DNA of 55,111 bases from JADGNZ01 sp035995985 (GCA_035995985.1 DASYJY010000106.1:1-55111); one strand, 5' to 3'; counted from the stretch's first letter, positions 17,598 to 25,084 are shown. Program-made: numbers and translations. The notes: generated by a model not told the origin, from the letters alone.

Positions 17598-17936
17598 TCA
17601 GCTTCTGGGTTGCAGATCAAAGCTGACAAGCACCCGGTCGGTGTTGGAAAGATCTCCGATGATTTTGCGCATGGGTATGGGCAGTTTGCGGACGAGCGTG
17701 GGGATGGCCACGATCTCGTCGCGGCGAGCGGCCTTCGGATCGGCAGCGACGTCGATGATCTCGATGGTGTAGCGGTCGTCGAGGTGCTCGGCACAGAATT
17801 TTTTGAGGTTGGCAATGGCGGCGACGGACTTCGCCGTCTGGCCGACGACGTAAAGGCGCAGGTTCCACGAATCGTCTGTGGCCGCGGCGGTTTTCTTCTT
17901 CTTGCTCGGCGTTTTTGCGGCCTTCTTTGCGCTCAT
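17598..17936 (-). CDS. kaiB: KaiB-like circadian clock protein
   Basis: A 112-aa protein with a Lys/Ala-rich ~20-residue N-terminal tail followed by a KaiB domain. The family core is visible: Leu-Arg-Leu-Tyr-Val-Val-Gly at 26-32, Ala-Asn-Leu-Lys-Lys-Phe-Cys near 42-48, Ile-Glu-Ile-Ile-Asp-Val near 58-63, and Ile-Pro-Thr-Leu-Val-Arg-Lys-Leu-Pro at 78-86, then Ile-Gly-Asp-Leu-Ser. KaiB is a fold-switching thioredoxin-like protein that binds the KaiC CI ring. The ATG overlaps the kaiC stop (ATGA), so the two are made in coupled amounts. The basic tail is longer than in cyanobacterial KaiB. Confidence 0.93.
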   Translation of the reverse strand: MSAKKAAKTPSKKKKTAAATDDSWNLRLYVVGQTAKSVAAIANLKKFCAEHLDDRYTIEIIDVAADPKAARRDEIVAIPTLVRKLPIPMRKIIGDLSNTDRVLVSFDLQPRS

Positions 17937-19678
17937 GGGGCGGTGCCCTCCCGTTTCGACTGCCGGCGGCGCGACGGGCGAGGAGCGTCGTCCGTTGCTG
18001 TGCTTTTCCTGCTGATGGCCATCGCCGTGCGATCGGCTGAGAGCCGTTGTTGGCGGCTGCTCTCTTCACTTTCCAGACGTTCCAGCTCGTCGCTTTCAGC
18101 GCTGATCTGCAAACGCAGCGCTGCGATCTCCGTGTCGAGCGCCTGAACGCGCCGTTCGATGGCACGGCGTTTCCGGGCCGCCTCTTCCTGCCGTTGGAGA
18201 GCGGCCGCCGATTCCTTCGCTTCCTGCGCGACGCGCGACGAGCCGGTCAGCACTCCCTCGGGTCCGAGGTAGGGCGCAATCAGTTTCACGCCTTTGGAGG
18301 TGAGGACGAATTCGCGCAGCTGGTTGGAATGCGCGGTGCCGCGGCTCTTGAGGACATACATCGCGCGACTGCGTTCACCATTCGATTCCATATCGCGCAG
18401 CAGCAACCACGTGTCGATCAGCGATGAGATGCCCGCCTCGGTTGCTTCCAACGCATGGCCGCCCGAGGTGAGGCTGGTCATGACGGCGGTGATCTGCTGC
18501 ATCTTGAGGAAGTCGACAAGGCGCATGAGCATGGCCTTGACTTCGCGCGGATCGGCAATGCTGAAGAAGTTCGTGATCGGATCGACGATCAATACTTTCG
18601 GCGAGTAGTCACGGATCGCTTTGTGAATCGTGGCCAGATGCATCTCCAGGCCGAAGGTCGTTGGCCGCTCGGAGATACAGTGCAGCAGGCCGTTGCGAAC
18701 GTAGCCGGCCAGATCGATTCCGATCGTGCGCATGTTGCGCATGATCTGCTGCGGCGACTCCTCGTACGCGAAGAGCAGACAACGCTCGCCACGGTCACAC
18801 GCCGCTTTCGCAACGTGCGCGGAAATGCTGCTCTTACCGGCGCCCGCGGTGCCTGAAACGAGAACCGTCGATCCGCGATAGATGCCGCCGGCAAGCATTT
18901 CGTCGAGGTCCGGAATGCCGGTGGAAATGCGCTCCGTCGACGCCTCATGCGACAGCCCGATTGAGGTGATGGGGAGGACGTCGATACCGTCTTTGTCGAT
19001 CAGAAACGGGTACTCGTTCGTGCCGTGGCGCGTGCCGCGATACTTGACGACGCGCAGCCGCCGCGTGGCCACCTGATCGGAGAGACGGTGATCGAGGAGG
19101 ATGACGCAGTCGGAGACGTACTCCTCGAGACCCTGCCGCGTCAGCGCGCCGTCGCCGCGTTCAGCGGTGATCACAGCGGTCATGCCGCGATCCTTCAGCC
19201 AGCGGAAGAGCCGCCGCAGTTCGGCGCGAAGGATGGCTTCATTGCTGAAACCGGAGAAAAGGGTTTCCAGCGTGTCGAGCACGATGCGCTTCGCGCCAAT
19301 TGTGTCGATGGCGTCGGCAAGCCGGAAGAAGAGCGCGTCGAGATCGTATTCGCCGGTTTCATCGATCTCGCTGCGCTCGATGTGAATGTATTCGACGAAG
19401 AGTTTTTTCTGTTTCTCCAGTTTTCGCAGGTCGAAGCCGAGGGAGGTGACGTTCTGCGCCAGCTCCTCGGGGCGCTCCTCGAACGCCACGAAGACACCAG
19501 GCTCGCCCTGCATCGCACCGTTGACGAGAAACTCGATTCCGAAAAGCGTTTTGCCGCAGCCGGCGCTGCCGCAAATCAGCGTGGGCCGTCCGCGCGGAAT
19601 CCCTCCGTTGGTGATCTCGTCGAGCCCGGCAATGCCAGTGGGGCATTTCGCGAGCTCCGCGGAAGTAGTCCGTGGCAT
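17933..19678 (-). CDS. kaiC: KaiC-like double RecA-domain ATPase with coiled-coil C-terminus
   Basis: A 581-aa KaiC: two RecA-type domains with Walker A at 37-44 (Gly-Ser-Ala-Gly-Cys-Gly-Lys-Thr) and 276-283 (Gly-Thr-Ala-Gly-Ala-Gly-Lys-Ser), and catalytic Glu pairs at 67-68 and 306-307. By alignment to Synechococcus KaiC, the CII phosphosites T426/S431/T432 correspond to Thr413, Ser418 and Ser419, so all keep hydroxyls. The protein is longer than the 519-aa cyanobacterial form: residues ~480-545 are a Glu/Arg/Leu-rich predicted coiled coil, followed by a basic tail. The ATG has AGGAG upstream. It heads the kaiC-kaiB-kinase operon; kaiA is absent, as usual outside cyanobacteria. Likely role: phosphorylation-based timer or stress/metabolic regulator. 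Confidence 0.94.
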   Translation of the reverse strand: MPRTTSAELAKCPTGIAGLDEITNGGIPRGRPTLICGSAGCGKTLFGIEFLVNGAMQGEPGVFVAFEERPEELAQNVTSLGFDLRKLEKQKKLFVEYIHIERSEIDETGEYDLDALFFRLADAIDTIGAKRIVLDTLETLFSGFSNEAILRAELRRLFRWLKDRGMTAVITAERGDGALTRQGLEEYVSDCVILLDHRLSDQVATRRLRVVKYRGTRHGTNEYPFLIDKDGIDVLPITSIGLSHEASTERISTGIPDLDEMLAGGIYRGSTVLVSGTAGAGKSSISAHVAKAACDRGERCLLFAYEESPQQIMRNMRTIGIDLAGYVRNGLLHCISERPTTFGLEMHLATIHKAIRDYSPKVLIVDPITNFFSIADPREVKAMLMRLVDFLKMQQITAVMTSLTSGGHALEATEAGISSLIDTWLLLRDMESNGERSRAMYVLKSRGTAHSNQLREFVLTSKGVKLIAPYLGPEGVLTGSSRVAQEAKESAAALQRQEEAARKRRAIERRVQALDTEIAALRLQISAESDELERLESEESSRQQRLSADRTAMAISRKSTATDDAPRPSRRRQSKREGTAP

Positions 19679-19723
19679 GGGGTCTCCTAGGTGGGGTGAA
19701 AAGCTGAGCGACGGATCATATGG

Positions 19724-19748
19724 GGCGTTTGCGTCAGACGCAATCGCC
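19724..19748. promoter_or_regulatory. 25-bp palindrome upstream of kaiC
   Basis: GGCG-T-TTGCGTC-A-GACGCAA-T-CGCC: eleven of twelve possible pairs match around a single central base. It lies 46-70 bases before the kaiC ATG and 15 bases after the stop of the upstream gene on the same strand. It may be an operator for kaiC or a terminator/attenuator between the two genes; no U-tract follows on the minus strand, which favours an operator or an RNA-end-stabilising hairpin. Confidence 0.5.
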
Positions 19749-19762
19749 GCAAGCGACCGCGA

Positions 19763-20971
19763 CTACGCGAAACCTTTCGGCCGTTCGTCCAGCGAGGCGG
19801 CCATGTCGATCAGGCCGGCGGTGAAGATCGGGTTGCGCGTGCGCAGGCGGATCGGCTTTTTCTGATCGGACTTGATGATGATGCTGCTGTCGTCCGCGTC
19901 GACGACGACTTCGAAGACTTTCGGCATGGCCACTTCCGTGCGTTTCTTTTCGTCAGCGACCAGCCTGCGGTTGGTGATGAAGAGCATGCCGGTGTCGAGC
20001 GGCGCCTGGTGGATGCAGTACTCCTGAAATGCGAGCTGGATCGGGCAGTCGGCGCGCGGCAACCCTTTGGCGACGCCGCGTAGACCGCGGAACTGCTCGA
20101 CGGCGCTCAAGTCCTCTTCGACGTCCTCTTCGGTGAGGCCGAGTCCTTCGCGAAGCGTTTTGATCTCGGCTTCCTGCGCCGTGCCGAGGCGGTCATCGGC
20201 GAGGAGGTGCCAGAGGACGCTGGAGAAGAACTCTCGCTTGACGGAATGGATGTGTTCGGGAGTAAGTCCGGCTGCGTCGCCGGCGTCGCTGAGAAGCTTC
20301 GAGATCGCCGCGGATCCGGCGATGCCGCGGCGCGACAACTCCTCGAACGCGATGCGGAGGAGTACGCGGCGCGCGGCGGGGGCCCAGATTTCGTAGGCGA
20401 GATCGAGCGACGCGCGCTCGCCGCGAAGGGCGATCAGGCCATTCTCGGTGCGGTCGATGAGCAGGTGATCGAGCGCCTTGGTGTACCAGGAGAGCATCTC
20501 CTGATTGCGCGTTTCGGCGGCCTCGCGTTCGGCGCGCTCGCGCTCTTCGCGTTCGCGGATCGTCCGCCGCTGCTGCGCGGTCATGAGGACGGGAAGGGCG
20601 ATGCAGACCGCGCCGAAGATGATCTCGAACCATCCCTGCGGACCTTTCTTCACGAGGACGCTGACGCCGAGGAGCATAATCAGCGCGCCGAGTCCCATCA
20701 ACGCCAGGAAGAGATAGCTGCGCGGCGTGCCGTCCGGTTTCAGCGACGACCAGAACGGAGTCTGGTTGATGGTCGGTTTGATCGGGATGCTCGGACCGAC
20801 GACGCGTTCCGTATCGCCGAAGAAAAAGCCATCCTGGCGCCGGCGGATGAATTCGCCGTTCGCGCCGGTGCTGAGGGTCACGTCGTCGCCGATGGCCTCG
20901 ATCGACTGCCGCGTCGAAACGCCGAATCGGATCGGTCCGAAGGCGAGTTGTTTTTCAACGTAGTACGTCAT
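19763..20971 (-). CDS. Membrane protein of unknown function
   Basis: A 402-aa protein that I cannot assign. A ~85-residue N-terminal beta-type region is followed by two close membrane segments (about 85-105 and 112-130), a charged helix rich in Arg and Glu (about 132-155), an alpha-helical middle (about 155-300, with Glu-Asp-Val-Glu-Glu-Asp), and a C-terminal segment (about 305-395) whose pattern Asp-Thr-Gly-Met-Leu-Phe-Ile-Thr-Asn-Arg-Arg-Leu-Val resembles a GRAM/PH-like domain. It would place a large cytoplasmic part on the inner face of the membrane. It lies upstream of kaiC on the same strand with 84 bp between them, so a functional link with the clock genes is possible but unproven. Confidence 0.72.
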   Translation of the reverse strand: MTYYVEKQLAFGPIRFGVSTRQSIEAIGDDVTLSTGANGEFIRRRQDGFFFGDTERVVGPSIPIKPTINQTPFWSSLKPDGTPRSYLFLALMGLGALIMLLGVSVLVKKGPQGWFEIIFGAVCIALPVLMTAQQRRTIREREERERAEREAAETRNQEMLSWYTKALDHLLIDRTENGLIALRGERASLDLAYEIWAPAARRVLLRIAFEELSRRGIAGSAAISKLLSDAGDAAGLTPEHIHSVKREFFSSVLWHLLADDRLGTAQEAEIKTLREGLGLTEEDVEEDLSAVEQFRGLRGVAKGLPRADCPIQLAFQEYCIHQAPLDTGMLFITNRRLVADEKKRTEVAMPKVFEVVVDADDSSIIIKSDQKKPIRLRTRNPIFTAGLIDMAASLDERPKGFA

Positions 20972-21051
20972 TGCTGCCTGACGCGGCTGTTTGCGTACTC
21001 CGTGCCTGATTCCGGCCTGCTTTCAAAGGTCAGCCGCTGCAACTTGGCGAA

Positions 21052-21075
21052 AGCACAGACAGGAGTGTCTGTGCC
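21052..21075. repeat. 24-bp palindromic repeat, left copy
   Basis: The arms GCACAGACA and TGTCTGTGC pair around a 4-base centre. Its reverse complement matches the copy at 21846-21869 at 23 of 24 positions, so the two form an inverted pair around the hairpin array. The form is that of a dispersed REP-like palindrome. Confidence 0.75.
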
Positions 21076-21307
21076 ACACCGGCGCCGCCGGTAAGGCTTG
21101 CATCAATGGCGTAGACATGTGGCACCGACCACAGTTGTCCAGATTAGCGGGTCCTGTACCGTGGCACGCAGCGTCCCGAATCGTGTACCCACAGGCACGC
21201 CGCCGGTGAACCCGCGCAACTGCTTCGCTGCGCACCGACTTCGAGCGGGGAAGACTTCCGCAATCGGATGCTCGCGTCTGCGGCAGCAGACTGTTTGAAC
21301 GCTGGCT

Positions 21308-21642
21308 CCGGCCGTCAGCCGGCTTGTTCCGGCTCCAAGCCGACACCTGCCAGCACACAGCCGCGTATGTCCGGCTCTTAGCCGGCAATACCCGACTTTG
21401 AGTCGCGCATATCCGACTATCAACCGGTTGAAGCCGGTATGAAGCCGATAATTGCCGACTCTCAGCCGGCAATAGCCGGCGTAAGCCGAAGAGAACCGTC
21501 TTTGAGTCGGCATTGTCCGGCTCTTAACCGGTAAACGGCGGCATATCGCCGGCTCAGTCCGGCCTTTCGCCGGACATGCCCGTCTGAAAGCCGCTTCTCG
21601 CCATCCTTCAGTCGGCAGTATGCGGCTTCGAGCCGCGCACCG
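21308..21642. repeat. Tandem array of sixteen 21-bp hairpin-forming repeats
   Basis: Sixteen contiguous units, 21 bp each except one of 20 bp (21476-21495). The consensus is CCGGCTCTTAGCCGGCAAT plus two variable bases. Bases 1-6 pair with 10-15 around a 3-base loop, so every unit can form a small hairpin. Units differ a lot, but some changes are compensated: in 21392-21412 G4 became A and C12 became T, and in 21622-21642 C1 became G and G15 became C. A weaker seventeenth unit may precede at 21287. There are no spacers, so it is not a CRISPR array. Confidence 0.85.
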
Positions 21643-21845
21643 ATTTGACCTCTGCGCAAACCACTGCAAAGATCACTGTCTTGCAGTGCGGTTACGGCCC
21701 CTTCAGTCCACCGCCACTCCCCTGGCCCGCTCAACTCTCACGCAACCTGGACAGCATCTGAGGGCTCGATCGTACTTTCCCATCAAATATGGCTCGCACA
21801 CTCAGGAGAACCGACATTTTCTCCACCTGATTCAGGACAGCTGTC

Positions 21846-21869
21846 GGCACAGACACTCTTGTCTGTGCT
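21846..21869. repeat. 24-bp palindromic repeat, right copy
   Basis: Inverted copy of the 21052-21075 element, differing at one central base (C to T). It lies 27 bp beyond the stop of the flavin reductase gene (minus strand), so it could form the 3' end hairpin of that transcript. Confidence 0.75.
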
Positions 21870-21896
21870 GGTGAGGCTCGGGAGATCTGAGGAGTA

Positions 21897-22550
21897 CTAC
21901 GGCTGCGGACCGAAAGTCTCGCTGATCAGGTTCGCCGCGCTGATGCCGTGTTCGCGCAGCGAGTCGCTGACGCGGTCGACGAACGGATCGAATCCAGCGG
22001 CCATGAGCGTCGACGACGTCATCCGCTCGCGGTTGCGGGCGATGAGTGTTTCGATCTTTCCGCTCTCGTGCACGATGGAGCCGTCGCGCGCGAGCGGATC
22101 GAAATCGCCGGAGTAGAGGATGTTGCGCTGGTCGGGCTCGTAGAGGACGGCAATCTTCCGCGGATCGCGATCGGCCAGCATGCTCAGAACCATGCTCCGC
22201 ACCGGCGCGATCCCGGTGTCGCCGGCCATGAAGAGGATCGGACGGCCATCATTCTCCGGGAGGACGAAATCGCCGTACGGCCCGTCGATGGTGACGGACG
22301 CTCCGGCGTCGAGTTTCATCAGCGCCTTGCCGCCGCGGCCAGCGCCGACGCGTACGCAGAGCTGCACCGCCTGCGGCCGTTGCGGTGCGGAGGCGATCGT
22401 GTATGCGCGCGACACGCCGTCGGGGAAACGGAAGTTCACCCACTGGCCGGGCAGGAACGAAAAGGAGTGGTCATCGAACGCCACCGTGATCTGCACCACG
22501 CTCGGCGCGAGCTCCTCGATCTCCGTCACGGATGCCTTGTGCGCACGCAT
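21897..22550 (-). CDS. FAD-dependent oxidoreductase, ferredoxin-NADP reductase family
   Basis: A 217-aa compact FNR-fold protein: an FAD-binding beta barrel (about 1-95) with Arg-Ala-Tyr-Thr-Ile-Ala-Ser (the Arg-x-Tyr-Ser/Thr flavin motif) and Gly-Pro-Tyr-Gly-Asp-Phe, then an NAD(P)-binding domain with Met-Ala-Gly-Asp-Thr-Gly-Ile-Ala-Pro near 130. There is no 2Fe-2S domain, so it probably works with a separate electron acceptor or as a free flavin/ferredoxin reductase. The usual C-terminal aromatic-containing tail is present as Ser-Glu-Thr-Phe-Gly-Pro. It lies 36 bp downstream of the kinase gene on the same strand. Confidence 0.87.
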   Translation of the reverse strand: MRAHKASVTEIEELAPSVVQITVAFDDHSFSFLPGQWVNFRFPDGVSRAYTIASAPQRPQAVQLCVRVGAGRGGKALMKLDAGASVTIDGPYGDFVLPENDGRPILFMAGDTGIAPVRSMVLSMLADRDPRKIAVLYEPDQRNILYSGDFDPLARDGSIVHESGKIETLIARNRERMTSSTLMAAGFDPFVDRVSDSLREHGISAANLISETFGPQP

Positions 22551-22586
22551 AGCGGGAGTATATCTGCGGCGAGTGAGCCGCCGGCG

Positions 22587-24179
22587 CTAGGGTGTGCCGG
22601 CCGAGATCGCGTACGCGTTCTCGCGAACCGCGCGCGACATCGGCGCGGACGGTTGAAGCGCGATCGGCGATGCGGCGACGGCCGTCATCGGCAGGCATAC
22701 CGTGAACGTCGCACCGCGCCCGTCGCCGTCGCTGGCCGCGGATACGGTTCCGCCGTGGAGCTCGACGATCTGTTTCACGATCGACAGGCCGATGCCCATG
22801 CCGCCGTGATTGCGGCGCTTGGTGCTGTCCTGCTGCGCAAAGCGGTCGAAGACGTAGGGGAGAAACTCCGGGCTGATTCCGACGCCGGTGTCCTCCACTT
22901 CCAGCACGACGGATTTCGCGTCGGGAGAGACGAGGCGGATGTCGATGCGGCCGCCGGCCGGCGTGAATTTCAGAGAGTTGGAGAGCAGATTCCAGAAGAC
23001 CTGCTGCAGGCGGACGGTGTCACCGCCGAAGTCCGCGAGGTCGGTTTGAAAATTGAGGCTGATCTCGATGTTCTTTGCATTCGCTGCGGGAGTCAGCGCC
23101 GTCAGCGCGGCGCGAAGGACATTCTCCACGTCGACCGATTCGATGGTGAGGTACAACTTTCCGGTGATCATCCGCGACACGTCGAGAATGTCATCGATGA
23201 GCTTCGCTTGCGTGTGAGCGCTGCGAAGGATCGTGTCGACGCCGTCGCGGCGCATCGCCTCGTCCAGCGACGTCATCGTGAGAAGCTCGGCCCAGCCAAG
23301 GATTGAGGTGATGGGAGTGCGGAGCTCGTGGGAGATCGTGGCCAGGAAGTCGTCCTTGGAGCGATTGAGCGACTCCGCTTCCTTGTAAAGCCGCGAGAGC
23401 TCGGCCTCGGTCCGTTTCTGATCATCGATGTCCGTATTGGAACTGATCCACATCGTGATCGTTCCCTTCGTATCGCGCATCGGCGACGCACGGCTCAAAT
23501 GCCAGCGATGGATACCGTCCGCGCGGCGGAAGCGGTGCTGCAATTCGAATGGCTGGCCGGTGGCAAGCGAGTGACTCCAGTGATGAACGGTTTCTGCCAG
23601 GTCCTCGGGATGAATGAATCTCGTCCATCGCCAGTCCTTAATCTCTTCGAACGTGAAACCGGTGAAGGCGGTCCACTGCTGATTAAAGTAGTCGACGTCG
23701 CCGTTGGGGCGCGCCGTGAAGACCATCTGCGGCATCGATTCGGCGAGAAAGCGGAAACGCTCCGTGCTCTCGCGCGCCGCGTTTTCGGCTGACTTGCGGG
23801 CGGTGATGTCGCGGATGTTGCACTGGATGACCGTGCAGCCGTCCACCTCGTACACGTTGCTGACGAACTCCACTTCGGCGCGCCGTCCGTCGCGCGTTTC
23901 GAGCGGCAGATCCTCGTAGCGAATGTAGCCGTCGCGCTTCAGTCGTTTGAACGCCGCTTTGCTCTCCTCGATGTCGCGGAACAGGCCGATCTGCCAGAGG
24001 TGCTTGCCGATCAGGTCCGCAAGCGGATAGCCGAGGAGATCGATGACGAACGGATTGCCGTCAGCGATCTCGCCGCTGTTGCCATCGAGGATGAGGATGG
24101 CGTCCTGCGCGGTCTCGAAAAGCCGGCGATAGCGCGACTCGGACGCGCCCAGAGCGAGAGCCGCAAGGTCGGCCGTCAT
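22587..24179 (-). CDS. Double-PAS sensor histidine kinase
   Basis: A 530-aa cytoplasmic kinase. PAS 1 is at about 16-130 and PAS 2 at about 140-255; the second has Phe-Thr-Gly-Phe-Thr-Phe-Glu-Glu and a PAC-like end. His284 sits in Thr-Ile-Ser-His-Glu-Leu-Arg-Thr-Pro-Ile, and the HATPase_c domain has Asn-Leu-Leu-Ser-Asn-Ser-Leu-Lys, Glu-Asp-Thr-Gly-Val-Gly and Gly-Met-Gly-Ile-Gly-Leu-Ser. No receiver domain or membrane segment. I start at ATG 24179, which has GGAAG upstream and begins just before the first PAS; the frame is open to 24284 but the extra residues look non-coding. It is divergent from the Crp-like gene, so both may share the control region 24180-24317. Confidence 0.9.
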   Translation of the reverse strand: MTADLAALALGASESRYRRLFETAQDAILILDGNSGEIADGNPFVIDLLGYPLADLIGKHLWQIGLFRDIEESKAAFKRLKRDGYIRYEDLPLETRDGRRAEVEFVSNVYEVDGCTVIQCNIRDITARKSAENAARESTERFRFLAESMPQMVFTARPNGDVDYFNQQWTAFTGFTFEEIKDWRWTRFIHPEDLAETVHHWSHSLATGQPFELQHRFRRADGIHRWHLSRASPMRDTKGTITMWISSNTDIDDQKRTEAELSRLYKEAESLNRSKDDFLATISHELRTPITSILGWAELLTMTSLDEAMRRDGVDTILRSAHTQAKLIDDILDVSRMITGKLYLTIESVDVENVLRAALTALTPAANAKNIEISLNFQTDLADFGGDTVRLQQVFWNLLSNSLKFTPAGGRIDIRLVSPDAKSVVLEVEDTGVGISPEFLPYVFDRFAQQDSTKRRNHGGMGIGLSIVKQIVELHGGTVSAASDGDGRGATFTVCLPMTAVAASPIALQPSAPMSRAVRENAYAISAGTP

Positions 24180-24271
24180 TAGTCGCTTCCGATGGCAACG
24201 CACCGAGGAAAATCGAAAAAAGGTACGGCCATGGTGGGGAAGGCTATCGATGCATTTCTCCGCTGTCTGTG

Positions 24272-24304
24272 CAAAACGGAACACGTTTTGTATACGGCGT
24301 TTTG
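24272..24304. promoter_or_regulatory. Perfect dyad plus third half-site in the crp-like promoter region
   Basis: CAAAACG (24272-24278), five bases, CGTTTTG (24284-24290) form a perfect inverted repeat; a further CGTTTTG occurs at 24298-24304, 14 bp downstream of the previous one. The site is 28-46 bp before the ATG of the Crp/Fnr-type regulator and in the shared region with the divergent kinase, so autoregulation by that regulator is plausible (inference). Confidence 0.55.
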
Positions 24305-24317
24305 CTAGGGTTCAGTG

Positions 24318-25019
24318 ATGACACGCGAAACCTCCTCCGCCGAGGCTGCGAAGAAGAGCGCGCCCCGCCGCCGCAGGACCGCCGCGTTCGATCCGGGTGC
24401 CTTCCTCGAGGAAGCGGGCGTCGGCCGAACGCTCATGGAGCTGAAAAAGAATCAGATCCTCTTTGCACAGGGCGACGAGGCGGACGCGGTCTTCTACCTG
24501 CAGAAGGGCAATCTCAAGCTCACGGTCGTCTCGCAGCGCGGCAAAGAAGCGACGGTGGCCCTGCTCGAGGCGGGCAACTTCGTCGGCGAGGCGTGCGTGG
24601 CCGCCGCGGAACGCATCCGGACGCTTACCGCCACGGCGCTGACCCGCTGCACGCTGATGCGCATCAAGCGGACGGAGATGGTTCGCGTCCTCAGCGAGGA
24701 GCACGCCTTCGCCGATGTCTTCGTCTCTTTCCTGCTCGCGCGAAATGTTCGGATACAGGCCGACCTCGTCGACCAGCTGTTCAACTCCAGCGAAAAGCGT
24801 CTGGCGCGCATCCTGTTGCTGCTCGCGAACTTCGGGAAGGAAGGGAAGCCGGAGACGGTCGTTCCGAAGATCAGTCAGGAAGTGCTGGCAGAGATGATCG
24901 GTACCACGCGCTCTCGCGTGAACTTCTTCATGAACCGGTTTCGCAAGCTCGGGTTCATTGATTACAACGGCAAACTCGAGGTTCATAGCTCACTTCTGAA
25001 TGTGATCCTTCATGACTGA
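24318..25019 (+). CDS. Crp/Fnr-family transcriptional regulator
   Basis: A 233-aa regulator. A basic, Ala-rich N-terminal tail (about 1-22) is followed by a cyclic-nucleotide-binding-type beta barrel (about 35-140) with Gly-Asp-Glu-Ala-Asp-Ala-Val-Phe-Tyr and Gly-Asn-Phe-Val-Gly-Glu-Ala. A long dimerisation helix follows, then a C-terminal helix-turn-helix with Ile-Ser-Gln-Glu-Val-Leu-Ala-Glu-Met-Ile-Gly, then Thr-Thr-Arg-Ser-Arg-Val. The N-terminus lacks FNR-type cysteines, so it is not an iron-sulfur oxygen sensor, and the Arg-Ser ligand pair of classical cAMP-Crp is Arg-Thr, so the effector is uncertain. Start ATG 24318 preferred over GTG 24315; AGGG lies upstream. A perfect dyad is upstream. 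Confidence 0.92.
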   Translation: MTRETSSAEAAKKSAPRRRRTAAFDPGAFLEEAGVGRTLMELKKNQILFAQGDEADAVFYLQKGNLKLTVVSQRGKEATVALLEAGNFVGEACVAAAERIRTLTATALTRCTLMRIKRTEMVRVLSEEHAFADVFVSFLLARNVRIQADLVDQLFNSSEKRLARILLLLANFGKEGKPETVVPKISQEVLAEMIGTTRSRVNFFMNRFRKLGFIDYNGKLEVHSSLLNVILHD

Positions 25020-25037
25020 GTCGCTCTGATCTGTCTC

Positions 25038-25084
25038 CTTTTGCACAGCTTTTGCAGTACCTCCGTCATTACTGTGCGACGGAG
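25038..25084 (+). promoter_or_regulatory. CTTTTGCA direct repeats and hairpin upstream of the DUF3494 gene
   Basis: Two CTTTTGCA copies (25038-25045, 25049-25056) lie 11 bp apart, one helical turn. Directly after is CTCCGTC (25061-25067) pairing with GACGGAG (25078-25084) around a 10-base loop. The hairpin may end the crp-like transcript; the repeats may bind a regulator of the downstream exported protein. Both roles are inferred. Confidence 0.35.

Larger units (their letters stand above)
20972..21896. other. 925-bp non-coding interval holding a repeat mosaic
   Basis: No credible gene. Open frames occur on the minus strand in all three phases, but this is expected from the 21-bp repeat, whose length is a multiple of three and which lacks stop triplets. 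From left to right it contains a 24-bp palindrome (21052-21075), a stretch with GTGGCAC/GTGCCAC half-sites (~21110-21200), the 21-bp hairpin array (21308-21642), about 200 bp without visible structure, and a second 24-bp palindrome in inverted orientation (21846-21869). Promoters for the membrane-protein gene (-) may lie at the left end. Confidence 0.75.

Noticed and set aside
16413..19678. kaiA, or a KaiB-like sensor domain on the kinase
   Set aside because: No such sequence is seen; the kinase N-terminus is a PAS domain with a short helical lead.
21308..21642. CRISPR array
   Set aside because: Units are directly adjacent with no spacers, vary strongly and have no cas genes nearby.
21023..21734. 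Minus-strand open frames across the 21-bp array (for example Arg-Leu-x-x-Gly-Tyr heptads)
   Set aside because: The unit length is a multiple of three and has no stop triplet, so all three frames stay open; no start with a ribosome-binding site or leader is evident.
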